Shown piece by piece: positions 42,715 through 52,432 of a stretch of 64,000 nt of DNA (position 1 is the first letter of the stretch; every line of letters starts with the position of its first letter). The stretch is taken from NCBI GenBank assembly GCA_944739405.2, contig OX123200.2:9936761-10000760 (forward strand), in the 5' to 3' direction. Under the pieces are notes generated by a model. That model worked only from the letters and a program-made list of their open reading frames with translations. It was not told the DNA's origin and searched no databases. The stretch is from Euclidia mi (Eukaryota > Arthropoda > Insecta > Lepidoptera > Erebidae). Made by a program: the position numbers and the translations under genes.

Positions 42715-45700
42715 TCATTCGAGCCACCCCAGCTCTTCGAGGAAGGCCAGCAGACTCTTGATGTGGCCCACTGCCTCCCTCAGGGTGCTGTATCTCGTCA
42801 GGTACTGCTGCCTGTACTGTGCGACCTCAGGGCAGTCGAGGAGCAGGTGGGCTGCCGTCTCGTCCGCTGCCATACAGGCCCTGCACAGCGGGCTGTCGGT
42901 GATACCTATAGTAAATAGGTGTTTATTAAAGAATCCGTGTCCTGTGTAGGCGGCCGTGACTGTCCGCAGTTGTTGTTTGGACAGCCGGAGGATTTGTTTG
43001 GCTATCTTACCGTCTACTGCGGGAAGAGCCTCCTTGGCCTGCCTACATGTTTCAATACCAATCCAGGACTGGTTGTGTTGGGTCCTGGTCCTATTCCTTA
43101 CCAGGTTGCGATAGAAACCAGAAGGGAGGGGAATAATGGGCTCGGGTCCCACCACCTCTAAAGTGGCCCCTCTTCTGGCAAGTACGTCGGCTGCGTCATT
43201 CCCTCTTGAGCCACTGTGGCCCTTGATCCATTGCAGTGTTAATTTGTTTTGTTTACCTACCTCTGTTAGTTTCTGGTGGCATTCAAGCGTGAGTGCCGAG
43301 GTGATAGTATGGCTTTTGAGGGCTGAGAGGACAGCCTTACTATCTGAGAGGATCCTAATGGATCGTTCCCTTACCTCACGTGCCATGATCGCTGTGGCAG
43401 CTAGGATTATGCCAAAACATTCGGCCTGGTAGACCGTGTTGTAGGCTCCCAGCGGTGCTGCGATGTTGATGTTAAGGTCCTCGGAGAATACTCCTGAACC
43501 CGTACCTGTATCCGTCTTAGACCCATCTGTGAAGATCGTGAGCTCGTTGTGGCCAACCGCTCCCTCGTGTAGATCCTCGTACAGTTGGATTTTGTATTTC
43601 TTATCGAAAACAAATTGTTTCGGTATTCGGTCGCCAATGGCTTGTGTGAGAGGAACTTCTTTAAAGAGTGTGTTTAAGTTGCTAGTGTGCAGTGTGTTAG
43701 TGTCTTTCCAGAGCTTCAGTGCTCTTAGCCGGATCGCCGACATCGTTGCTTCCTGTTGTATGAACAGGTGCAATGGAGGCAAGTCCAGCAACACTTCGAG
43801 TGCCGCTGTAGGTGTAGTTTTCATGCAGCCCGTGGCCGCTAGGCATGCAAGTCTTTGAAGCTTTTGAAGCTTGTTGGCGGCCGTTGTTAGGTTGGTCCGA
43901 GGCCACCACACTACTGCGCCGTAGCTTATCATCGGACGTATTATTGTCTTATAGAGCCATAAGACAATTTTGGGGGATAGGCCCCATCGTTTACCTATCA
44001 TCTTCTTGCACTGCCAGAAGACGATGCTGGCTTTATTGAGCTTATTTTCCATGTGGCTGTTCCATGTCAATTTGCTGTCAAGAGTGACTCCCAGGTACTT
44101 TACCTCGGTGGACAGCTTGAGCTCTGTGTTGAATAGCCTGGGCAGTCGGTAAGTGCCCAGCGCGCGTTTGTGTGTGAACATAACTAGTTCGGTCTTGTTC
44201 GGGTTTACTGATAATTCGTACTCATTACACCACCACTCTACTATGCGTAGAGCCTGTTGAGTAAGGTCGTACACTGTACTAGTTACCTTACCTGAGGTGA
44301 GAATGGTCAGATCATCTGCATATCCTATTGTGTAAAAATATCTCGCGTTGAGTTTGTCTATGAGTTCATTGATGACTAAGTTCCACAATAGCGGGGAGAG
44401 TACACCGCCCTGCGGGCAACCTTTAGTTATCAAGGCTGTCTGGGAGTCGCCGTGCAGGCGCACTACTCTTTTGCTGAGCATGTTTTGGATCCACTGTATG
44501 AGCATCTGATCCACACCATGTCTGGCTAGGGCGTTGCTTATACTGGAGAAGTTTGTCTTGTCAAAGGCTCCTTCTATGTCAATGAAGGTGCCCAGACAGA
44601 TGCTTTTTTGTTGTATAGCAGCTTCTATCTGGTTCACGACCTGATGTAAGGCCGATTCCGTCGATTTCCCTGAGCTGTATGCATGTTGATTGGCATGTAG
44701 GGGTAGGTGTTTAAGTGCCCCACTTCTTAATTCCCTCTCGCATAGCCTTTCCAAGGCTTTAAGCATGAAGGAGGTCAGGCTTATTGGTCTGAAGGACTTT
44801 GCATTTGTGTAGTCTGTTTTGCCTGGTTTTGGTATGAAAATTAGTTTGACTTCCCTCCAATTCTTCGGTACATATCTAAGGGCCAGGCTAGCCCTCATGA
44901 TTGCCAGAAGTCTTTTGCGGACCGGTTCACCCCCCCATTGTAATAACCCAGGGAAGATGCCGTCCAGTCCGGCTGCTTTGAAGGGATGGAAGCTATCGAT
45001 GGCCCATCGGAGTTTTTCTTCCGTGACCACGGTGTTTGCGTGTCTCCACTCGTGTTCGGTCGCCACTGTTGGTGTATCGTGCCACGTTATTACCGGGGTG
45101 AGGACGCAGCCTGGGAAGTGTGTTTCTAGTAGGACGCGTCTTGTCTCCTCCTCCGATGTGGTGTATGTGTTATCCGGTTTACGGAGAGTACCTGGTGCAA
45201 CCAACGGTTGCTGAGCCAGTAGTTTCCTTACCCGGTTTGCTTGTTGGCAAGATTCAATGCTCCCACAGAATTTCCGCCATCCCATGGTGCGTCTGAATCT
45301 GAGGCATTTCTTGTAACTTGATTTGGCCGCTTTATAAGCGTCCCAATCTGCGTCCGCGCTTGTGTTCATTGCCCTGTTAAGGGCCCTTCTTACCTTCTTG
45401 CGCTTGCGTTCAAGCTCAGCGCCCCACCAGGGTTGTTTACCTGGGGTTGAGGGTAGAGTGGTTTCTGGGCATGCTGCGTGGTAGCTGTCTAGCATCGACT
45501 GCGTCAGTGTACATACCTGCTCGTCGATCTGTTCATTGTCACCCAGTACCGTCGGCATAGCAGTAAGGGTAAGTTTCTCTTTAAGTAATTGGACATACTT
45601 TGCTTTGTCAGTGTTGTGTGGTTTCCTGCGTGGCTGTGTAGGTTGTATAACGACTTCCATAGAGAAGCTGATCCATCTGTGGTCTGAGCACGATGCCTCT

Positions 45701-46338
45701 TTCGAGACGTGCCATCCCTTGATGCGTTCAGCCGCTCCTTCTGTTGCGAGAGTTAAGTCGATAATTGTCTGACTACGTCTTGTGACGAAGGTGGGCTCCG
45801 TACCTGTGTTTAATAGGGTAAGATTAGTGGTGAATAGGTATTCAACCAGTGATTTACCTCTGTTGTTATTGCAGTTCATGCCCCACATTTGGTGGTGGGC
45901 ATTGGAGTCCGTTCCTATTACGACCTCCGTTTTGGTTCTCTCGCACTGGTTAACCAGACGCGTGAGGTCGAACGGTGGCGGGTCTTCGGCCTCGGGCATG
46001 TAGACCGATGCGAAAACAACCGCTATACTCCTTGGCTGCTGTGTTATTTCAATTTGTATCGCTGTGATGTCTCTGGAACAGAACTCCGTTAGAACTTGGG
46101 CTCTGATGTTTTTAGTTGTCAGTATGCAGGTTCTTGGATGTGTGTGGTCAGTTGAAGAATAAATCTTACCTCCCAGGCTGGAGAGGCCTCTGATGAGGCC
46201 ACCCCTTATCCAAGGTTCCTGGATGAGCACGATGGCTGATTGTTGGACCTCCATCCATTTGCGCAGTTGCGCAGTGGCCGTTTGGCTGTGATGGAGGTTG
46301 ATTTGGAGGCAACTGACGTCACTAGGCAGAGGGTTCAT
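42715..46338 (-). CDS. LINE ORF2: endonuclease, reverse transcriptase, RNase H
   Basis: 1207 residues, intact. Residues 1-230 form an APE-like endonuclease (N14 in LQINLHH, E41 in IQEPW, D144 and N146 in GTDSNAHH, D219 and H220 in CSDHR). The reverse transcriptase spans about 430-770, with FIDIEGAFD (D587), the GCPQGGVLSP block at 640-649 and the catalytic YADD at 673-676. RNase H follows at about 932-1060 with D938 (FTDGS), E973 (QAECFG), D999 (LSDSKA) and D1048 (RGNDAAD). A C-terminal C-X2-C-X8-H-X4-C finger (C1152, C1155, H1164, C1169) closes the protein. It nicks target DNA and copies the element RNA by target-primed reverse transcription in the nucleus. ORF2 starts 17 nt before the end of ORF1 in another frame, suggesting coupled re-initiation. 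All catalytic residues are present, so activity is possible. Confidence 0.93.
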   Translation of the reverse strand: MNPLPSDVSCLQINLHHSQTATAQLRKWMEVQQSAIVLIQEPWIRGGLIRGLSSLGGKIYSSTDHTHPRTCILTTKNIRAQVLTEFCSRDITAIQIEITQQPRSIAVVFASVYMPEAEDPPPFDLTRLVNQCERTKTEVVIGTDSNAHHQMWGMNCNNNRGKSLVEYLFTTNLTLLNTGTEPTFVTRRSQTIIDLTLATEGAAERIKGWHVSKEASCSDHRWISFSMEVVIQPTQPRRKPHNTDKAKYVQLLKEKLTLTAMPTVLGDNEQIDEQVCTLTQSMLDSYHAACPETTLPSTPGKQPWWGAELERKRKKVRRALNRAMNTSADADWDAYKAAKSSYKKCLRFRRTMGWRKFCGSIESCQQANRVRKLLAQQPLVAPGTLRKPDNTYTTSEEETRRVLLETHFPGCVLTPVITWHDTPTVATEHEWRHANTVVTEEKLRWAIDSFHPFKAAGLDGIFPGLLQWGGEPVRKRLLAIMRASLALRYVPKNWREVKLIFIPKPGKTDYTNAKSFRPISLTSFMLKALERLCERELRSGALKHLPLHANQHAYSSGKSTESALHQVVNQIEAAIQQKSICLGTFIDIEGAFDKTNFSSISNALARHGVDQMLIQWIQNMLSKRVVRLHGDSQTALITKGCPQGGVLSPLLWNLVINELIDKLNARYFYTIGYADDLTILTSGKVTSTVYDLTQQALRIVEWWCNEYELSVNPNKTELVMFTHKRALGTYRLPRLFNTELKLSTEVKYLGVTLDSKLTWNSHMENKLNKASIVFWQCKKMIGKRWGLSPKIVLWLYKTIIRPMISYGAVVWWPRTNLTTAANKLQKLQRLACLAATGCMKTTPTAALEVLLDLPPLHLFIQQEATMSAIRLRALKLWKDTNTLHTSNLNTLFKEVPLTQAIGDRIPKQFVFDKKYKIQLYEDLHEGAVGHNELTIFTDGSKTDTGTGSGVFSEDLNINIAAPLGAYNTVYQAECFGIILAATAIMAREVRERSIRILSDSKAVLSALKSHTITSALTLECHQKLTEVGKQNKLTLQWIKGHSGSRGNDAADVLARRGATLEVVGPEPIIPLPSGFYRNLVRNRTRTQHNQSWIGIETCRQAKEALPAVDGKIAKQILRLSKQQLRTVTAAYTGHGFFNKHLFTIGITDSPLCRACMAADETAAHLLLDCPEVAQYRQQYLTRYSTLREAVGHIKSLLAFLEELGWLE

Positions 46339-47914
46339 CTTTGGATGATGTCCCCACCTCCCCGACCGTCAGCTGCGTTAGGCCGGCCAGGATGTCGCCA
46401 GCCTCCACCCCGTCGTCCCGCCGCACCGGGCTCAGGAGCAGGCTCTCATCTTCCGAGTTACCCTCGGCTGACGGGCCAGCCCCCGAGCCAGACGCGGCCG
46501 GCTCTGACGGGCCGGGTTCTGCGTCGCACCCTGGCTTGGTGTTTGAGTCCTGCTTGACTCGTGTGGAGTTGTCGTCCGGAGGATGGTCGACAAACTTACC
46601 TGAGGGGTCCCGGAACCTGACGTAGACGGCACCTACCCCCAACGCGAGGCGGCGCTCGTTCTTCATCAGGATCGGGACCTGTTCTACTGGGACGCCCACT
46701 ACTAGGAACCACCCACCCGACTGCCTTTCAGAGTGCAGCATCGACCATTTGTCAACCTCCAACCAGGGGTTCTGAAACTCCAGAGCGCGACCCACGTCGC
46801 GCACGTCGTCTAAGACCCCCTGTTCGTCGGGTACGACAATGCCGCACCGCACTCTCTTCGGGGTCTCCTCCTGGCCCCTGACCTCCAGTTCGAAGCCCGG
46901 TGGTGGGACCAGGAGAGAGACTGCCTCCGTCAGCCAGGTACGCGTTGCCTCGTCGGCGCACCAAAGTTTGAGGACCCCGTCCGCGTGCACGGGTTTCCCG
47001 GTGAACGCTGGAGCGGGGCGTTTGGGGGTTTTGGTCGACCAGGCATCACTCAGGATCTTCTTTTGGAGCTCCCGGAGTACCTGGTCCACCAACTCCTTCG
47101 GCAAGTTCCCTGTGCGTTTGCATGTTACTGCAACACCCAGGGACGCCTTGGAGGCCTGTGCGTAGGACTTACCTTGTATCCTGGAGGAGTCGAGGCGGGG
47201 CTTCTTGTGCTCCCCTCGAGGCGAGCTGGTCTCGTTGAGAGCACGTTTGGCCTCACCTCTTTCCTTGTTTTCGGCAGTTTTACCTGCCGCGTTTCCCGGT
47301 AGTGCTGGGGCTGGATGCCGTCCAGGGTGGCCAGCCCGCTGCTTGGCGGCAGGCGGCTTCCCCGTACTGCCTCCGGCCTTCGTGCACCCCTCGCTACTGA
47401 GCGTGGGCTGCGCGCTGGTCACATTGCTGGGACCTGCGACGGCAACCTGCTCAGCTGTTTTAGTGGAGGCAGCACCGGCAGTAGCAGCGGCTTGTTCAGC
47501 CTTCCGCCTAATTGCCATGCGCTGTCTCTTGCTTTTGTTGTTCCTCTTTTTCTTCGTGGAACTGGTAGCAGCGGGGCCACTCGGTTGTGTGGTGGGCGTG
47601 CGTTGGACAGGACCGGTGGTCTTGCCCTTACCCTTACCCTTACGGTGACTCACCACTTGCCAGCCCGCGAAGGAGGAGTCATCTTCCCGCTTGATCTCAA
47701 ACGGGCTGACGATTGTAAGGACGGGACCAGTACTAGCGTTAGCCAGCGCTGAAGTCACGTCCTTGGGGGATGGTTTGACACCTGCAGCCGGGGCCACGGC
47801 GTCGACCATCTGTATGGTTTTGGTTGTGGCGGCGGGAACAGCTTTCGCCGTCCCCGTCGCGGTTGGGGTAATAAAAAGGATTTCGGTATCCATACGTTTA
47901 CTTAAAGACTTCAT
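46322..47914 (-). CDS. LINE ORF1: gag-like nucleic-acid-binding protein
   Basis: 530 residues. The first 250 are low-complexity, rich in Ala, Thr, Pro and Lys, with strongly basic clusters at 92-98 (KGKGKGK) and 121-137 (KKKRNNKSKRQRMAIRR) that could act in RNA binding or nuclear import. Residues about 260-440 look folded (LPKELVDQVLRELQKKI; GVLKLWCADEATRTWL; GGWFLVVGVPVEQVP) and resemble the DUF4780 domain found in insect retroelement gag proteins (my recognition, not searched). The C-terminus is acidic. No CCHC zinc knuckle is present, unlike typical R1 or Jockey gags. It should coat element RNA in a ribonucleoprotein. I take the ATG at 47914; an in-frame ATG also exists at codon 8. Confidence 0.85.
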   Translation of the reverse strand: MKSLSKRMDTEILFITPTATGTAKAVPAATTKTIQMVDAVAPAAGVKPSPKDVTSALANASTGPVLTIVSPFEIKREDDSSFAGWQVVSHRKGKGKGKTTGPVQRTPTTQPSGPAATSSTKKKRNNKSKRQRMAIRRKAEQAAATAGAASTKTAEQVAVAGPSNVTSAQPTLSSEGCTKAGGSTGKPPAAKQRAGHPGRHPAPALPGNAAGKTAENKERGEAKRALNETSSPRGEHKKPRLDSSRIQGKSYAQASKASLGVAVTCKRTGNLPKELVDQVLRELQKKILSDAWSTKTPKRPAPAFTGKPVHADGVLKLWCADEATRTWLTEAVSLLVPPPGFELEVRGQEETPKRVRCGIVVPDEQGVLDDVRDVGRALEFQNPWLEVDKWSMLHSERQSGGWFLVVGVPVEQVPILMKNERRLALGVGAVYVRFRDPSGKFVDHPPDDNSTRVKQDSNTKPGCDAEPGPSEPAASGSGAGPSAEGNSEDESLLLSPVRRDDGVEAGDILAGLTQLTVGEVGTSSKDEPSA

Positions 47915-48751
47915 CCCTCTGGCTTCCCACCCTCCATGGAGCCCGCAACAGGGAACGTCATTCCGGACGTTAGGATTACCAGAGGGATATAGGAACGCAA
48001 GGCTGGCTTACAGCACGACATCGGGCGCCCGCTCGGGTCAAAGGTCGGAGCCGAGTTACCAACTCCATCCGTCTTCCCTCGCTTGCGCCTTCAGTATAGC
48101 CTTCACCCACCACATCAACAGCCGAAATAAATTCCAACTGCTGATGCGGACCCCACGTCCCTAGCCTGTGGCCCTCTGACGGGACACGATGGCCATTTCC
48201 CCCGCTGCGGCTCACAGCGGGGGCTACCGTTTAGCGTGAAATCGGGACCAAAGAGGGCGTGTTGCCTCACGGTCGCATTACCGCCAGCGCCGCTCGGCTC
48301 AACCCCCCAGGACTCCGTCATCCCCGCGTACGGCGCTCGACTGCGCAGGTCCTAGCGCAGGTGGTCAGCTTCTCTTACCCGTGACTGTTTACTACGGGCC
48401 CAAGCCCACCCGGCCACGAGGGGGCGTGGTGAAGAGATGTGTAAATGAATGTGTGTGTGTGCGCGCATGTGTGTACGTGTGTGTGTACGTGTGTGTGTAT
48501 GCGTGTGTAAAGTGCCTGTTATTTGTGTTTCGGCTGGAGGTTTTGGTTGCATCCATTTCTGAAGGAACTGGACCAAGAACGGGCGGCAACCTCGAGAAGG
48601 ATAGTCCACCAGCCTTGCCTTAGGGATCATCGCGACCTGCGCTACCCCTGAGACCATTCGCCACTCCCTGCACCGGACTCAGGTGCAGGGAGTAGAAGTC
48701 AGTGCAGCTCAGTGATGCTAAAGATGAGTTGACCTGCACGGGCTTCCGCCC
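47915..48751 (-). promoter_or_regulatory. LINE 5' UTR, presumed internal promoter region
   Basis: About 840 bp between the 5' end (minus strand GGGCGGAAGCCCGTGCAGGT) and ORF1. It is GC-rich and contains a dinucleotide tract. Non-LTR elements usually carry a downstream-type Pol II promoter here; none was identified by motif. Confidence 0.5.
48447..48508 (+). repeat. (TG)n microsatellite in the LINE 5' UTR
   Basis: Imperfect TGTGTGTGTG runs broken by CGCGCATG and TACG. It creates repetitive H-T frames with no coding meaning. Confidence 0.85.
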
Positions 48752-48763
48752 TACATGATCTTA
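48752..48763. repeat. Target-site duplication of the LINE, right copy
   Basis: TACATGATCTTA, identical to 42617-42628. Confidence 0.85.
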
Positions 48764-48881
48764 ATAAACAGGTAGAAACTTAAAAAGTATTTAAGTATAC
48801 ATACAACGAACGTGATTTTCTTTTATAGATGATGGTGCGGAACCCTTAGTGCGCGAGTCCGACTTGCACTTGCCCAATTTT
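48764..48881 (+). mobile_element. GGTTCCGTACC repeat, right half
   Basis: CATACAACGAACGTGATTTT, GATGGTGCGGAACCCTTAGT and GCGCGAGTCCGACTTGCACT complete the repeat begun at 42239. Removing the LINE and one duplication rejoins them. Confidence 0.75.
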
Positions 48882-49427
48882 TAATATTACCGTCATGCAA
48901 AAATAGTTAGTGGATCATGGCAAGAATATTCTTCATATCGAGATCTGGTAAAATAAACAAACATTAAAAGCCTACACGTAAGCCAAAGCCCTGTTTTTCA
49001 TATATTGAAATATACCGCACAGATTTCTTACAATATCTACGTTGCTCACTAAAGAGCCAATTTAGGTTTCATTATGATAAAATATTTGATGTTTTAATAT
49101 TATGTTTTAATAATCAAGATATGGTTCTTCTCGACGCCGAAATTGCGAACTAAAGCTAGTACCGTATGGGTATACATAGTTATGTATACTTTTCTACGAA
49201 CCAAATCAATCGTCATATGCCTAATGACATTAGTACTGGTAACAAAACGAAACAGTTACACTAATTCAATTGAATTGGTGGACGAAGTTGGTCACTTAAG
49301 TAATTACCTACCATTCGACGAACGAGTACGATATAACCAGTAATGAAACGAAAACATTATGTATTATTACTTCGTGGGTATCGGTCGATGTGCTTACGAC
49401 TTTTATGTTTATGTTATTATAATAATA
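48882..49427. other. No gene recognised
   Basis: AT-rich; a 66-codon frame at 49143-49343 has no motif. Confidence 0.5.
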
Positions 49428-49636
49428 CTAGACGACGCCAGCAGCGACGCCTGCATTTTTTTTTAATTTACCCATTTTGGCCGATCCCGTGGGAATTTCA
49501 AGAAATACCTTCTTAGTGCACCCCTATGGTCCCCAAGGAACATGCATGCCGAATTTCAGCTTCCTGTGCCCAATAGTTTCGGCTGTAGCGTGTCTGTCAG
49601 TCAGTCAGTAACGCTAGGATTTTATATATTAAGATT
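49428..49636 (+). mobile_element. R-A repeat, near full-length
   Basis: ACTAGACGACGCCAGCAGCG to GATTTTATATATTAAGAT, with the CCGATCCCGTGGGAATTTCA core. Confidence 0.8.
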
Positions 49637-50002
49637 ACAGCCGAATCACTGTATCGTTATTTGCACATCAGATAAGTACCTGAAAGGGAGCCCAGCTTAA
49701 AAGCACATACATAATGTTTCTTCTGGTCAGAAGACGTCTGCCTAGGTCTTCCCCTACCTCCTATTCCATTCACACTTGCCTTAAACATGTATCGTCTTCA
49801 TTCGTCATCCATCTTCTACATGTATGTATACGGCACATGTTATTTATACATTCGCTGAAACTTAGCACCTTGTACGTACCAAGTTTTGTTTCTGGTTCAT
49901 TGCTTTGTGAAAAAGTGAACCAAAAAATTTTATGCCGTTCGTAATATACATACATTCATGTAGAATTGTTGCTGAATGCAAATTCGCGGACAAATTAGTA
50001 TG

Positions 50003-50193
50003 TACAGTCGAACAACTTCCCGCTAGACCACCATAAGGGTGAGAAGCGCTCAGCAAGACATCGTCGCTTCCAGTGCTAAGTGACACAAACATTGACATGC
50101 GTATATAAAACCAGTTTCTAGTGTGCCTCAACTCTATGAGCGAGCCAAGGGATTTATTTTCAAACTGGTCCTCCGCCGAATTGTTTGATTGTA
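50003..50193. mobile_element. Short-TIR element, copy 2 (191 bp)
   Basis: Direct copy of 24337-24541. Inverted ends are TACAGTCGAACAA and, reverse-complemented, TACAATCAAACAA. GCTCAGCAAGACATCGTCGC is conserved exactly. Confidence 0.6.
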
Positions 50194-51876
50194 GGTACCT
50201 ACAAATATTTTGTATAACGGGTCTATCTTCTGTATTTATTTGAAAATTAAGGTTAAATACCTTAAATTTGCCCCAACATTTCAGCATGGGTTAGGCGTGG
50301 TGACTGAATCGTTACGAGATAAAGAGCCGTTTCATTAATATAAGTATGTACTTTTACAATTTCCTTCGGGATAATTATATACTACGTAGCTTTGTTTCGA
50401 GTAACCGATATTTTATTTTAAAATGTAAAAGTAATATTAATGACTACGGAAGTTAAATTACGATTTTGTTTATAGGGTTTGAAAATAGTAAAATTAGTTT
50501 GTGATGGAGTAGTTTGCGGCCTGGCGCGCGGGCTGCAAGCCGCGAGCTTCTCGGAAGGTCGTTACGCCACCCAGTCGCGTTGCCTATACGCACCTATGGA
50601 CTTCTTAAACGGACCTGTATTAGTAAAATGATAATTTAGTCTGTTTGGTCACAGAATAGATAGTTCTTACGAACAGAAGCACCACTTCGCAAACCAATTT
50701 ATAGAAATGGCGTCTCTTGCTACTAAGCAAGAAAGTGCAATTCAGCTCGCATAAGCACTCAGTACCTAACGCGATATTAACCTAACTGTTCCCGCTCTTT
50801 TCTAACACATAACGCTGTCGCTGTCCGGCGCGGAGCGGTGCTCTAGCTGTTGCGCTAGGGTTGTCGACTTGCCGCTGCTACTATAATATTTATTCATCGT
50901 CTATCTACCTACTTGACCACGTACCTAATAATAAATATTTATACTAAAAGTAACCTATCCCACTATTTGAGCTCGTAGAACAAAAACCACAAAAATTCTG
51001 GTGGTTTACATTTTCACTATACTAATTCTTAGTTATTTCCTAAACGCGTAGACCGATTTACATGATTCAAACAGATAAAATGGTTTTTGAACTAGATCTT
51101 TAATTTGACACCATAATCGTTGAGATATCTCAACAAACAAAAAATCTAATTTTCAAGTTGCTCTCGTAAAATAAATAAAATCAAAATTTCAAGTTGCTTT
51201 CGACACACATCCGTTAAATGAGCAATACTTTGCACCAGACTTGTGATGAGACATTTTTGTTGTTCACTGTTAAAATTCACGTTATTTGCTAGCCCTGCGC
51301 GCGAGCGGTGACGACGCGGCTTGGAAGCCGCGCGAAAGTGTAGGCACTTATCGCTGTAGGTACGGCCGAGTGAAGGAGGCCTGGTTTGGTGACGGATTCA
51401 GTATACATTTTATGTCGCGGCTGTTGCAAGAACAATAGACGTAGCCAAGTGTATCTCTGGGAGGAAACGAAAAACTCGACTCGTCTTGGTATAGTACTCG
51501 GTACTTAATAAAAAAAAATCCTAGGTATTGACTTACAATGTGGTTGTAACGCAAATTCGGAGAGACCTGTCTCCAGCAGTGGACTGAATTATATACAGTA
51601 TGGAGCATCCTACGTTCAGCAGGGCACGTCTTTTGAATAAATTATGAATGCAAGCGAAGCACATAATATTCTTAAATAATTATGGTTATTTTGAGAATGT
51701 AATTTTTGTGACGATATTAGCTATCGTTGTATAATTTATCATCACAGCAAACGAGACAATCATACAAGAGAAAACATACGTCGGTCGCGAGACCAACGAA
51801 ATTATACCAATGATCGCGATTAAACTTTCGCGATTTGTATATATCATACAATATTATTTAGCAGCGATATTTAAAA
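50194..51876. other. No gene recognised
   Basis: Two GC-rich islands (50515-50590 and 51290-51345) interrupt AT-rich DNA. The second holds a small GCGGCTTGGAAGCCGC stem. CCTGTCTCCAGCAGTGGACT near 51568 is an RTE-like LINE tail scrap. No supported gene. Confidence 0.45.
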
Positions 51877-52186
51877 AGGCAGCGATAGCCTAGTGGAGAT
51901 ACCAGCAGACTGCCATGCAGAGGGTATCGGGTTCGAATCCACGGCGCGCACCAATGACTTTTCGGAGTTATGTGCGTATTGAATTGTTAATTATCGCTTG
52001 TCTCGTGCCTCGGAGAGCACGTAAAGCCGTCGGTCCCGGTTGTCATGAAGATCTTTGACAGTCGTTACAGAGCGTCAGTACCTACCTTCTAAATAAACTA
52101 ACACTAGTCTAAACCATGGAATATCGCTATCCCTTCGGGTTGCAGAAGTCAGGCAGGCAGTCGCTCTTTGGAAAAGCTAATATTCA
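51877..52186 (+). mobile_element. SINE S4a, left part
   Basis: GGCAGCGATAGCCTAGTGGA head, GGGTTCGAATCCACGGCGCG B box and CGCTATCCCTTCGGGTTGCA tail region. The element is broken at AAAGCTAATATTCA by the Penelope-like insertion and resumes at 53314. Confidence 0.85.
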
Positions 52187-52223
52187 TAATATTTTCTATG
52201 GTTTACGCGAATGTTACACATTG

Positions 52224-52319
52224 AAATTAAACTACAGTTTACGGATTTTATCGCGTTATATTACTTTCACTGGTTATTTGTTATTACATTTAAACCGAGA
52301 GATCTAGAAACTACATTTT
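52224..52319 (+). repeat. Inverted terminal repeat of the Penelope-like element, left arm
   Basis: 95 of 96 bases are complementary to 53203-53298; the single difference lies at CCGAGAGATC against CCGAAAGATC. Confidence 0.9.
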
Positions 52320-52432
52320 TTATTACTAGCCGACGTTTCAAATTCTTTACAGGATTCATGTTCACGGCAGACTGAGGTGATATTTGTCTTTGTCTTGAAT
52401 TTAAAAGTTATCTCAAAGTACCCGAACATTTT

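Larger units (their letters stand above)
42629..48751 (-). mobile_element. Complete non-LTR retrotransposon (R1/LOA/I group), 6.1 kb
   Basis: On the minus strand the order is 5' UTR of about 840 bp, ORF1 (47914-46322), ORF2 (46338-42715), a short 3' UTR and a tail of ATCAAGT units (42628-42648) in place of poly(A). Flanking 12-bp duplications at 42617-42628 and 48752-48763 define both ends. Both ORFs are uninterrupted. The DNA is clearly GC-richer than its surroundings. RNase H plus an APE-type endonuclease and short-repeat tail point to the R1/LOA/I assemblage; LOA-like is my best guess, not proven. Confidence 0.88.

Noticed and set aside
42637..48164. Numerous + strand frames of 60-157 codons across the LINE
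   Set aside because: They are antisense to the intact ORF1 and ORF2, which carry all recognisable motifs; GC-rich coding DNA opens such frames by chance.
48352..48657. His-Thr-rich minus-strand frame and its + strand counterpart
   Set aside because: Product of the (TG)n microsatellite in the LINE 5' UTR.
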